A model generated the notes under the pieces. That model was not told the DNA's origin. It ran no database searches and saw only the letters and a program-made list of their open reading frames with translations. The position numbers and the translations under genes were made by a program. From Acanthaster planci (lineage: Eukaryota; Echinodermata; Asteroidea; Valvatida; Acanthasteridae): a DNA stretch of 64,000 bases. This document shows positions 1 through 11,500 of the stretch, piece after piece (within the stretch, counting starts at the first letter, position 1; each line of letters begins with the position of its first letter). The stretch spans positions 3,887,758 to 3,951,757 of the forward strand of contig NW_019091369.1 of assembly GCF_001949145.1 (NCBI RefSeq), read 5' to 3'.

Positions 1-924
1 ATTGTGAAGTATTTTCACTGAGTGGGACATAGGACACTGAGCTTTCACATGACATAGGTTCCATTTTATTTTCCATCAGATTATTTAAGCAACTTTCCCA
101 ATAACTGATGATCTACTTTTTGAAATATTAATCCCCCAAATTAAGGGCAGTGTACACATCAACACACCTGAATACACTCTGACCTAATATTTATCAAGAA
201 GGACTTTTATCTTTTTCTGTCCTGCATGTATTTGACCTGCATTCGGTTCTTGCAAACTGCTAATTGTGTTATCTTTATCCAAGCCGTGACCTTGACCACT
301 ACAGTGTTGTTTGAAGGTGATAGTACTTTACTGCTGTTAATTCTTTATCATGGTTTGATGTAACTACATGTAGATCAAGGAACTTATCTTGAAAGCTGAG
401 GTGAACTTTAATAAGCTATTCATTGTAGAAACATATGTCATATCTTTTTTAGAGTTTGTTTTGATACCGAAGTATTGTGCACCTTTAAGTTTGTTGCATT
501 ACTTGACAGATAATGACAATTACTTCAATTTTTCTGTTTCTTTCTGAAACCTGATGGTTCATCCTTGGAATGATACAACAGCACTGTAAGTACCCTTTAA
601 GAATATTTTGCTTAAACCTTTAAACCACTGTAAAATCTTCACTTTTAATAGTTCTAAATTGAAGGTTATAATCTTTCACTACTTTACTGAAATAGTGAGA
701 TTTCTTGATTCTCAGTTTAAAGAGCATTTTAAATTGCCCAAAACAAACTTTTTATCTTGTGTTACCTTTGTTTTTCCTAAGAAAAAAAATCAGTCTTCTA
801 AATACAGGTAATATCACTCAGATTCAGTGATTATTTCAAAACAATTCCAATACTTGAATCCAACATTTCCAAGTACAGTTAACCGTTGACTCTAAATGAT
901 CTGAAATTCTTTTCTTTTTTTCAG
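1..924. other. Non-coding stretch before first MPC1 exon
   Basis: AT-rich sequence with no exon I can recognise. The exon that should encode the N-terminal part of MPC1 is not visible here, so this is most simply an intron of that gene, with the 5' end beyond the window edge. Confidence 0.5.
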
Positions 925-2830
925 CATTTCTGGGGTCCAGGTAAGTTGTAAATTAATTAGTTTTAAGAGGGTTCTCATTTATTAAAACAAAGTTCTAGGC
1001 AGGGATAGAGTCATATTGTTCCACAGATGCTTGGAGTAATGTGCTTTTATTAGCACTGGTACTGAAAATTTTTAATATGCAATTGAAGATTTGCCAATTT
1101 GATAAAATTCAAAGGGCACTTTCTTCATCAAACTCTACCAAGAAATTGTCAAGTTTCAAGGATCTTTCAAATTTGTTGAAGTCACATATATCACCATGTG
1201 GCATCATGCTCAAGTGATCTTCTTCCCTTTGATTACATCGTTCAGTTGCTAACTGGGGAATCCCCCTCGCTGCACTGAGCGACATGAAGAAGGATCCAGA
1301 AATCATCAGTCCAAGAATGACAGCAGGTAGGTCACAAGAGGGCACTAATCTATAATCTCGATTGCGTTACTCAAAAAGGAAGTGGTTACATGTAGCTGGC
1401 TATTGTACATCCAAAAATAACAACTGTCAAATTGAATCACAAGAGGGCGCCAAACTGCACCTTACCCTTTCATGTCTTGGAGGCACTGTGTTCTTACAGG
1501 TTAATCTTTGCTTGGAAACCATATGTCTCAATACCAATTCCATTCAGAGCTAATATAGTTGTGTGCCTTTTAGTCCGNNNNNNNNNNNNNNNNNNNNNNN
1601 NNNNNNNNNNNNNNNNNNNNNNNNNNNNNNNNNNNNNNNNNNNNNNNNNNNNNNNNNNNNNNNNNNNNNNNNNNNNNNNNNNNNNNNNNNNNNNNNNNNN
1701 NNNNNNNNNNNNNNNNNNNNNNNNNNNNNNNNNNNNNNNNNNNNNNNNNNNNNNNNNNNNNNNNNNNNNNNNNNNNNNNNNNNNNNNNNNNNNNNNNNNN
1801 NNNNNNNNNNNNNNNNNNNNNNNNNNNNNNNNNNNNNNNNNNNNNNNNNNNNNNNNNNNNNNNNNNNNNNNNNNNNNNNNNNNNNNNNNNNNNNNNNNNN
1901 NNNNNNNNNNNNNNNNNNNNNNNNNNNNNNNNNNNNNNNNNNNNNNNNNNNNNNNNNNNNNNNNNNNNNNNNNNNNNNNNNNNNNNNNNNNNNNNNNNNN
2001 NNNNNNNNNNNNNNNNNNNNNNNNNNNNNNNNNNNNNNNNNNNNNNNNNNNNNNNNNNNNNNNNNNNNNNNNNNNNNNNNNNNNNNNNNNNNNNNNNNNN
2101 NNNNNNNNNNNNNNNNNNNNNNNNNNNNNNNNNNNNNNNNNNNNNNNNNNNNNNNNNNNNNNNNNNNNNNNNNNNNNNNNNNNNNNNNNNNNNNNNNNNN
2201 NNNNNNNNNNNNNNNNNNNNNNNNNNNNNNNNNNNNNNNNNNNNNNNNNNNNNNNNNNNNNNNNNNNNNNNNNNNNNNNNNNNNNNNNNTCCTAGTATGT
2301 TAATCCCTATTGCAACACTAGTTAGCAAACAATAAGTACCCTTTGGGTCAATGGATTAAACAACTATTAAGTTGATCCTAGTAAATTAATCCCAGTTGCA
2401 ACACTAGTTAGCAAACAATAAGTACCCTGTCGTTTGCAAACTTTCAGAATTCTTTCTCCCTTTCTGCCCTTGTAGTATCATCTTACATGCCATTATTTTT
2501 ATCAGCAGAAAGTTAGAAATGAAAAGATATTGTCTGTACTGTGTATCTGACGAATGAGTGAAGTCCAAATAAAATACAGTATGCGTGTAATTCTTGTCCC
2601 TTCAATGTGTGTAACAATTTGATACTTACAGTTCTAGTGAATCTAAGCCAGCTGAAGAAGTCGCTGCCGCAGCAACTTCAGCCTCAACACCAGCAGCTGC
2701 AGCAATACCACCAACACCAGCAACGGAACCGGTTACTGCACCAGCGACAGCACCAGTGACAGCACCAGCATCTGCACCAGCAGGTGTCTCAGAAGCTCCA
2801 GTCAAAGAAAATCCTGAACCCAGTAAATAA
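925..2830 (+). CDS. MPC1: Mitochondrial pyruvate carrier 1 (MPC1), 3' part, interrupted by assembly gap
   Basis: MPC1 pairs with MPC2 in the inner mitochondrial membrane to import pyruvate into the matrix. Three exons are visible: 925-940, 1246-1326 and 2632-2830. The first two join in phase and read [19 protein letters not shown] followed by [13 protein letters not shown]. This is the conserved MPC1 core (human [32 protein letters not shown], from memory). Exon 925-940 is only 16 nt and has a good tttcag acceptor and gtaagt donor. The exon carrying the second membrane half (ALCCYSL...) is not seen and should lie in the N gap at 1578-2289. Exon 2632-2830 follows a tacttacag acceptor. Its open frame starts SSESKPAEE, then gives about 55 residues rich in Ala, Pro, Thr and Val, and ends in a TAA that overlaps an AATAAA. 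Assigning this last exon to MPC1 is inference from position and strand. The upstream exon or exons are outside the window. Confidence 0.85.
1578..2289. other. Assembly gap (712 N)
   Basis: A run of N in the scaffold. Open frames that pass through it are meaningless. It probably hides an MPC1 exon and part of the 86-bp repeat seen at its right edge. Confidence 0.99.
2290..2430 (+). repeat. Direct repeat with 86-bp period at gap edge
   Basis: A segment of about 54 bp starting TCCTAGTA and containing GCAACACTAGTTAGCAAACA occurs at 2290 and again at 2376 with few mismatches, separated by about 31 bp of other sequence. It abuts the N run, so a longer tandem array inside the gap is likely. Confidence 0.75.
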
Positions 2831-2831
2831 A
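2826..2831 (+). promoter_or_regulatory. AATAAA poly(A) signal overlapping MPC1 stop
   Basis: AATAAA overlaps the TAA stop codon (2828-2830) of the last exon. If used, the 3' UTR would be extremely short. A signal further downstream may be used instead. Confidence 0.35.
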
Positions 2832-3907
2832 ATGGTTCCCTCCAATCTGGTTGTATTTGAGTGCCGTTACCTTGGATAGGACACAATCCCTTCCACCTGT
2901 TATTAGATTTGTCATTGAAGATGTGTTTCACTGCAGTCTAGGAAAACGTAGAGAAGTCCTTGAAATTCCTTAAGAGAAATTATTGGAAGCCCTGCATAGC
3001 CAGCCCTTAACCAAAAAGGTCTTGGCGTAGGGATCGGGGTGACAGATTGTCATTACACAGAAGTTGTCCTTTACTGAGTTGTTGGAGTGGCAATTTGAAT
3101 CTGTACAGAGGATTGCATGAGTAAGACACGTTGCAGTTATTTCCCCCTATTGGAGGGCATTGATGAAGATATTGTGGGGTTGATAGTTATACTGAGAAGC
3201 TCAAATCATCTTGAAGTTGTTGAGATTTTGGAAAAATCGTATGTGAGATTCTCAAAATTGAAACAAATCCAACTTTAGGTACTAAAGAAGAACTTGCATC
3301 AGTTTTGAGAGTTTGGAGTCTAGTTGTGGAATACATTTCCATTTGCATCACCCCACTAACATATGAAGTTTTAGCTTGACGGGGCAAGTCACAAGAACAG
3401 TGTAAAGTCATGCTGATTGGAGTCTTTCATTTGATATTGGGAATCTCCCTTTTTTCACATAACAGGCTGGTTAACCTTTTGATCTTTTTAAGAGTGAAAG
3501 TCTTTCCTACAGACTTGAATATTTGTGCACAAAGATAAATTAATCTCTTCCAGTTTCACTCTCAAGCATGTCCTTTTGTTTTAGGATTTAGTTGATTAGT
3601 TTGTGGCAGTTTTTTACTTGGAGAGTTTTTGCATGCGGTTTGCTTTTAAAACTCTGTTTGCACTGTTTTTGTACCCAATTCATGTAGCTTATCAGAAAGC
3701 CATTCTGCTGGCAAATCCAATGAAACTACACTTGATGCTTTCCAGATTTCGAGTGGGAGAGGCTAAATACAAATTTCTTCCTTAAGTGATTGTCCTTTTC
3801 TTCATTTGTAAAAGAATTTTCCCACTCTAATGGAAAGTCAAGTAGCTTTCCATTAAAAAATAGCAACATACCCTCACCAAATACCTTATGGGCTTGACTA
3901 ATGGGAA

Positions 3908-3995
3908 GACAAGAACTTATCAAATACTGGACAAGAACTTATCAGGTTCTGGACAAGAACTTATCAGATACTGGACAAGAACTTATCAGATACTG
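3908..3995 (+). repeat. Tandem repeat, 4 copies of a 22-bp unit
   Basis: Four contiguous copies of a unit that starts GACAAGAACTTATCA and ends in CTG; two copies are identical and two differ at a few positions. It looks like a young slippage array in the MPC1 3' flank. Confidence 0.9.
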
Positions 3996-5381
3996 AAGAG
4001 TACAGAAATAGTCATATAACAAATGTTTGGGTTCAGAACCAACCTCTTGTAGGGGGACATTTCTGTATTCTTGGAGTCGATTTTGACATGAAGAAAGTCG
4101 GTTTTGTAGTAACTAAACTTTGTAATTAAGTTTTAGAAGTGTTTTTATAAATAATAACAAAACAAATACTATTTTTAGGAATTCTGATACAATAGAAATC
4201 ATTTATTTTTGCACCTGTTGCTTAGTGCTTGGGCTGATTAATATTTCTTGACTTAAATGTTAACACAAAGTGAATTTGACATCAAGAGAGGATGAAATGT
4301 ATTCAACTTTTACGTAACCACTGCTCCGTAATTTGTGGTTACAAAATTCACATTGAATTGGCATTTGCTTGAAGTATAATCTAACCATTTTGCACAAAGA
4401 AACATTTATGCAAAGTAGATAAGTGTTGTAGTGAGCCACAAACAGGGTTTAGGAAGGAATTTATAAGATAAAGTTATTTAAGAATTAATAAGATTTTAGA
4501 AAAAAATTTTAAAACTCAAATAGGCAATCTGTTTCTCAGAGATTGAAGCTTAGATACACTAATCATAGCAGGTATATTGAAAAAATTGCAACCTTTTTCT
4601 CATTTATTCACAGTTCCCATTAATTCACGTAGGGAAGGTTTTAGATTTACCGTAACAGGATGAGAAAGAATGGAATACATGTGCAAAGAAATGTCATTGT
4701 TTTGAACTGACCTCTGCGTTCATAAAAACGGTCTGGTTCGTCAAACCCGTAAGTTCTTTTAATTTTCATGTCAGAATAAAGAATATAGAGACATACACAA
4801 ATACTGGTGTTGGTTGAAATTTTGTGATCGGTCATGAATGCAAATATTTACCCATAAATTTAAAAAACGACCCCTCTGCTGAATTACTGGTTCAGTCCTC
4901 TTGATAGGCCGTCCTATTGGTTTTTAGTCGAACGGCTCAAGGTCCCTGACCGAATAAAAACACCGTGGGCCGGAAAACGTATTGAATTGGAAGATCAGTG
5001 TGGTGATGTCTGCATGACGCCCATTGGTGTGTGTCCTTGTTAAAGGAAGGACGGTGATACGCGGAAGTAAATCGTCCTGAAAAGTGGAGTGCTTCACGAA
5101 GCTTGAGCGTTTATTGTGCGAATTCGTCCATCCGGTGAATCGACACAACTACACCAGACAACAGCGAGGGTGTATCTATCAAGAGACATCTCCGAAATAT
5201 GTAACGAAGTTCGCCAGTTCCTGTCACTTCTCTGGACTTTTGTTTTTATGGGACCTAGACTGGTGTTTTCATGAGTTTAGTTTGCAGTAACACTGACGGA
5301 AGTACAGTGGCTTACTTAGGATAAAGTGCTAGTGCTACTGAAAAAGTAGAGTACGTAAACACACCGATACTTATCGATAGT

Positions 5382-5425
5382 CGAGGATCGGCGTGGTTTG
5401 GAGCGAGGATCGGCGTGGTTTGGAG
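5382..5425 (+). repeat. Perfect 22-bp tandem duplication
   Basis: The 22-bp segment CGAGGATCGGCGTGG...GAG at 5382-5403 is repeated exactly at 5404-5425. It lies about 130 bp upstream of the oxidase start codon, so it may be in the 5' UTR or core promoter. Confidence 0.9.
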
Positions 5426-5555
5426 CAAGCTTCGCCCCATGGTTGCTCTGCGCCTAACCCCGCAGCGCTTGTAACACGGACTACGCTTTTGGACATCATC
5501 GCAACGTGAATTTCTTACGAGTGTTTCCATCAGAAGTGAATTTTCTTAAAGCAGT

Positions 5556-8500
5556 ATGGGAGATCGACTGATCAACGAAGGTCTGAAGACGATTTTCTTA
5601 GTAAGTTCCCTGAGTTTTGTTCAAATGTGAGAAGTTTGTGTGTTGCGTTGTGTGTGGAATCATGGAGGAATCGATCTCTCGTCTTCCAGTTGATCGATTC
5701 TGCATGGTGTACCTCCTCAGTGGAGTCTCAGTCGAGTTTCAAATCTTGCTTAAGAACTGAACTTGCTTTCGATTTCACAAAAACAAAATGTTCGACATAG
5801 TGCTATTTTTGATTCCTTAATTTGTTTATATAGATGTATCTTTGTTTGGTTCACTTAAGCCCGGTAAAAAATGTATGCATTTACCCAACACGTATAAGGC
5901 ATCATTTATATGTTATAAGAGCCATTAGAAAGGGATTACATGTCCTAAAAAGGGAGGTTTAGCTGGTCTCACTGGTTTGTACACAGAGGCATCAAGTGTA
6001 CTCCATAAGCTTTATCGCAAATACTGCATGAGTGATTAATTTCGCACAATGGTAGAAAAGCATTGTGGGAAGGAAAAAGGAGCAAACGTTGAACCTTTTG
6101 CCAAGCCACAATGCCTTTCTACCATGATACAAAGTCATTTGTGCAGTATTTTGGATAAGGCGTATGATATATGGAACTCTTTCCCAAGTTATTTTAGGAA
6201 ATTGTTTGATGCATTACTGTGGTCATGAAGCTTCCAAAGGAGTCCAGAAACCTGTATTTCAAAACTTTACTTTAAAAGTAATGTTTATAATGTGCTTGTC
6301 TGGGAACAAGGACTCTTAAAGTTGTTACATGGTAACCGATAAATGAAATGTTGGAGATTGACAGGTATGTTGATGGTTGGTGTGGAATAAGGGAGGGGTT
6401 TGGTGGGGGTTCTATTGTTTCTTTGCTGTTATTGACACCCTCAGTTGCACCCTCAGAGCAGGTAGATATAAGGTGCATGCTGGGTATTATTTTTTTATTT
6501 AATTTATGCAGCCATCTCATCAGATAAGACAAAACAATACAATAATGTAAAATACAGAACAATACAAAACACAGTACAGTACACATGGCTATTCCCCAAT
6601 GGGCCAGGGGCAGCAAAAGCTAATAAATACTGTGATCTATAGAGAGAGGGGGTTCAGCCCCGCAAGTATAGACGTTGAAAACAGTGCCAGCTTTGTTGGC
6701 AGGGCACATGGTACCTTGGAGGAGATGCTGAAAGGGTACCTGCAATCAATGTTTTTTATTACAAACCTGTAAAATGCATCTTTGTGCCTCAGTAAAGCTT
6801 GTTTTCAAATTCACAAATTTCAAAGGGTATTCTATTGCCTCTTGGTTTTTATGCTAATGAGATTTCCATATTCATGAGCAAAACTGTGATGTCTTCTCAG
6901 GAAGAAGCCTCATAGGGTGCGTTTGATTAGCTTTCTTGAATACACCAGTGTTACACGGAAGGGAAGCCTCGAAATGAGGGTAATCGAATGCTCCAGTGTA
7001 CTTGCCAAGGCATTGTGGGAAAAAGGTCAAGTCCCCGCCACGTTCCATCATGTACGTCCATGCTCTAACAGTCCATCCGTGACATCATTACACTCGGGCA
7101 GCCTCCAGAGACCCGCTCGCCAGGTGGGGTAGTGGTGGCTGACACCAGGGCAGGCACGAGGATCACGTGATGGCTAAACAAACGCCTCGTGTAAGTTTGA
7201 CTTACACGTGTAAGCTAATCGAATGCATCCAATGTTACATTGGTTTGTACACAGCAAGTCCTGCGCAGTTTTTGTAGATTTTCCCGGACTAAGTTTTCTC
7301 TTCTTTCCTGGATGATTCATTGTTATTTGTGTGCATGGCAATGAGAAACCATCAATCCCGCTCTCAGAAATGTTTTCAGTCGGTAAATTCTTGGTTCTGA
7401 ACTGCACTGCACTGAGCCATGTCTTCACTAGATGACTTCACTGCAACAGCACCCTCAGTTGTCAGGGAAAACATGGATAATTCTGATTGTTTACAAGTGT
7501 GTACTTTTCAATGCATTTAACCAAACAGGAGCATGGAAGAGTTTCCATACATTGAAGAAAAAAACAAAGATGCAGAAAAGTTGTGTCAGTGAAAAATTCA
7601 TTGCAGGTTCACTTTAACAGGTGCGTTGGTTTGAAGCTCTAATCCTTCAGTCCATGAATAAACTTGGACTTGTATTAATGTAGGTTTCACTACAAATGGG
7701 TTGTAATGCTAAATCTATTCTGATCCACATAGACATTTGTAAGGAGTCAGAGATTGAATTCTGGGGGGGAAAACCAGTTTCCTAAAACTGCACATGCAGA
7801 GAGCGTTTACATGTACACGGGACATAGTGTGTAGTTATGAAACTGGTGACATTTAAGCAGAATTGGTTGGCAAGGGTGATTGTAGGTTGGAGGTAACACC
7901 CCACACATGTGCTGACTTAAAGCCTAAATTTCCCCTATTCTGCAATGAATTAAGGTCATACGCAACCTGGTGTCATGCACCCTAATTGTTCCATCCACAA
8001 TAAACTTGGGGTAAGCTTTTTATGGTTGAATTCTCTCATTACAGACAGGTTATTGGTATAGCTGGATGAATTCTAATCCACTTTGACATTTGTAAAGAGT
8101 CAGATATTGAACTTTGAGGAAACCTCTAACCAATCTCTGAAAGCTCAGGAAATAATCTTTTCTAAGGTGTGCATGGAAAGTTAAAGGGCAAAGATATTGG
8201 CAATAACTCTTGAAAGAAACTAAAATGTAAGAGAAGAATATGCACCTACAACTGGGAACACTTCAAGGAAATAATAATGTTTTTTGAAAAAAGTGATGAT
8301 GAATTCAGAGAGCAGTGCTATCAAGTTATGTAATAGTGTAAATCATGCGGTAAGAAACGGAGCTACATCAAGCAGTCAATGTTTCCTTCCAAAAAGTACA
8401 CTGAACAATGTTAAAAAAATAATTTCATAATCTTGAGCGTCTTCTTATTCCTAGTTATTAATTTTCTTGTCACAGTGGCTCCAGAACTAAGTCCTGTCTA

Positions 8501-11500
8501 GGATACAAATACATGTACATGTAATTTACTGGATTAAAGAAGTTTTCGAAGAGTTAATCTTTGAATGTAAGGTTCAATTTAGAAAATAATATACTTTGCA
8601 TGGCCACAGTTTTCAAACCAATGGTGAAAGTTTACTCATTTATTTTAAATGGCTGAATAAAATTTCCGCATGAGGACAAGTAACACGAGGACATTCACGA
8701 GCATGTTGATTATTCCATGCTTTGGGTCTGTGTTTGAGAATCTGCTTAATCATAAAGTGTACAGAGTGTACTTTGGTCAGCCAGTCATTATTTCCTGGTT
8801 GGTGCCCGGGTTTGAGTCGGCTAAGAGGAAGTTATTTTTGCTAGGTAATCCCTCCTTTTGTCCTAGTTTGTGATCTTAATCTCCCCTGGACTTAGCAATC
8901 TACCTGTTTTGTGTCTTTGATATGTCCAAACTGTGATCTCATACGCCATGCAAATCTTTTCAGAAGGAAGTAGGGGGTACACATGTACCTGTTTGGATAT
9001 TAACACTTGGATTGAAAAATCCAGCTTTTTCAAATCTGAAATTTTCAAGTTAAATTGCTGTCAAAAAGTTGTTCAGAATTTCGTTAACAACTGTGTAGAT
9101 TTAGATAATCAGGATATTTGTGGAAACTTTACATGGTGGAATTTATTCTTTGCAGTGAAAGCCCTTTCTAATTTTTTGAAGTTGTGCAGTTAACAGAGGA
9201 ACCAGTTACTAAGCGTTTTGAATTTCATAAGCTTTTAAACAAGTTTCCTTTGTGGTTTCATGCATGATCATAATTCCCAAAACTTTTTGTCTAAATGACC
9301 TGTTACGGTACATACATGTAAGCTTCAAATGAGCAGTTTTTTATGCATCATTGAGCAACACCTAAAGTGTACATATGTTCTGGGTACATGCAGTGTGGAA
9401 TTGGTTTCGGAATGGAACGTAAGTGAGAAAAAAATAAGTATTTGGGGTGTATTGTCATTTTGCAAGGTTATGAACAGTGACTGTATTTGAAAATTTGATT
9501 TGGTATCTTTTTGAGGAAAGTCCGTACTTTTGATTTTGTTATAGGCTTTACTCTTCCATAGGTGTTAACCAAAGCAACACAAATATGGATTTGGAAAATA
9601 AACAAACTAAGAGTGTTGAGTGTTTCACACTCAGAGCTGAACTTGTTTCTAGTATCGTATACTGTTGGTATGCTGAAAAAAATTTCACAGTCTCCCTAAA
9701 ACAATAAAAACAACGGACGGATAGATAATGTTTTTACCATGTTCATCATCACATCCGCAGTCGTTTCCTGTTCTTTTTTGTTGTGCTGATCTAACATCCC
9801 ACCAACCGAAGTTTCAACTTCCTACTTTTAAAAGATGGCCATCAGCACACTACCGATAACCTGGTGAATTTTTCAAGTCTGTGTACCTCTATGCATAAAG
9901 GTGTGGTTAGAGGAAACTGCTTTTGCAGAAGGTCTATTCGTTCCACACAATTAACTTCCAGACTCTAAAAGCAAAATGATTTCTGGATAAGGACACGGAA
10001 GGAGAAACTATCACAAGGGTACCCTGGACACAACGAAAGTGGTCTGATTAATTCTGTAAAATAAAAAAGTTCATGAGTCTGATTTATGCAATTTAGATTC
10101 TGGACCAATGTTTATTCTTTTACTGTTTTCATAAGTTTGCTTATATTTAGGGCTGAGTCAATTCAAATAATTCACTTTTGGAATATTTGACCTTCAATTT
10201 GATCAAATATCCATATATTCAGTCATACCGACTGGCAGATTGTTAATGAACAAACCATATTACAAAATCAGTTGCAAGAACACACACAGTTGTACATTAT
10301 GATCAATATAACAGCTTCTCACATCTAGGAGTATCTCCAGCCACGATTTTGCCAGTTTTAAGAGGTGAACGAGACTTCTTGCCCTATCGAAAATTTCTAC
10401 TCCTTTTAATTGTTTAATGAATAATTTAATTTCTAAATCATTGTAGGATTTCTGACCCTGTTTATTTGAAACTGCTTGAAACAAGCCTCCATAGTGCAAT
10501 TTTTCTCATTTTAAACAAAAAAATTTTCCCTTCCTTTTCATGTTCTGCATGTGAACATTCAAGTTCGAAAAATAATATTCGAATATTCGACAATCGATCA
10601 AATATTTGGATATTCGGCACAGCCCTACTTATATTCAGGGAGGTGATCATTTTCTTTTGGTTAAATTTTCAGTTGTTGTGGTTGGGTGCCAATGTTGGCT
10701 ATTGGATTCAGGTGTTTTGGACCTACGAGTATGGACCACAGTACTTCTATATCCGACGCATTATTGGGGTAGGTACATAACCTGTGATTGACTTTCTCGC
10801 TTGTTATTGTTTTCAAAGATGTTTCCTCCTGAACTTTTTGTACATGTTGTTTAGACAGTTTGGACTCCATAAACATTGTGAACAATTTGCCTTGACAACT
10901 TGGGCATTGAAAGGACTATTAAAAACAATCGCAAAGATGATGAAACTTCACTGCAACTTGTCAACGGGATTCGGGTAGCATGAATTGTCTTCTGGAACAT
11001 AGACAAGTTATTATGTAAAGTAAATTTGGAGAATCTTGACTCAATCAAAGGAATTCCTGATTTACTACATGTGCTTCCAACTAAAGCTGACGTATTCAAA
11101 ACAATTGGTCGTTATGTCATTTTGTTTTACATCATATGGCTTTGCAGTTGATAAATCGCACATTTCTGATGTGGAATGCCCCAATCTGGTTAGATTATGA
11201 CATGTTTGTTTCAATTTTTCAGCTACTGTCACATTTTCTAGCCATAGGCCTATCTTTATACTGGGTTGTTTTATCTTCAATGCCACAGCCTGGTGTGTCC
11301 GTTGCTAAGGCCTGCGGAGCCTGTCTCAATTTAAACAGTATGTTAATTCTTCTACCAGTCTGTCGTAATCTCATCTCATTCTTGCGAGGATCCTGCGAAA
11401 CAAACAAGGTAAGCTGAGTCAAGTCTAATACGCTGCCCTCTTGAAACTTTGGACTTGAGATTCTGCCTTTGGAAAACATGAAACTAAAGTCCAGAGAAAA

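Larger units (their letters stand above)
2832..5555. other. Intergenic: MPC1 3' flank to oxidase start
   Basis: No exon recognised. The left part probably includes MPC1 3' UTR. The right part, about 4900-5555, is richer in CpG and G+C and holds the likely promoter and 5' UTR of the oxidase gene. Two small tandem arrays lie inside (listed separately). Confidence 0.5.

Noticed and set aside
1432-2328. Long frames running through the first N gap
   Set aside because: They exist only because N codons contain no stops. The same holds for the frames across 15146-15813.
2626-2931. Minus-strand Ala/Gly/Val-rich frame
   Set aside because: It is the antisense shadow of the MPC1 tail exon, whose plus-strand frame has a good acceptor and stop.
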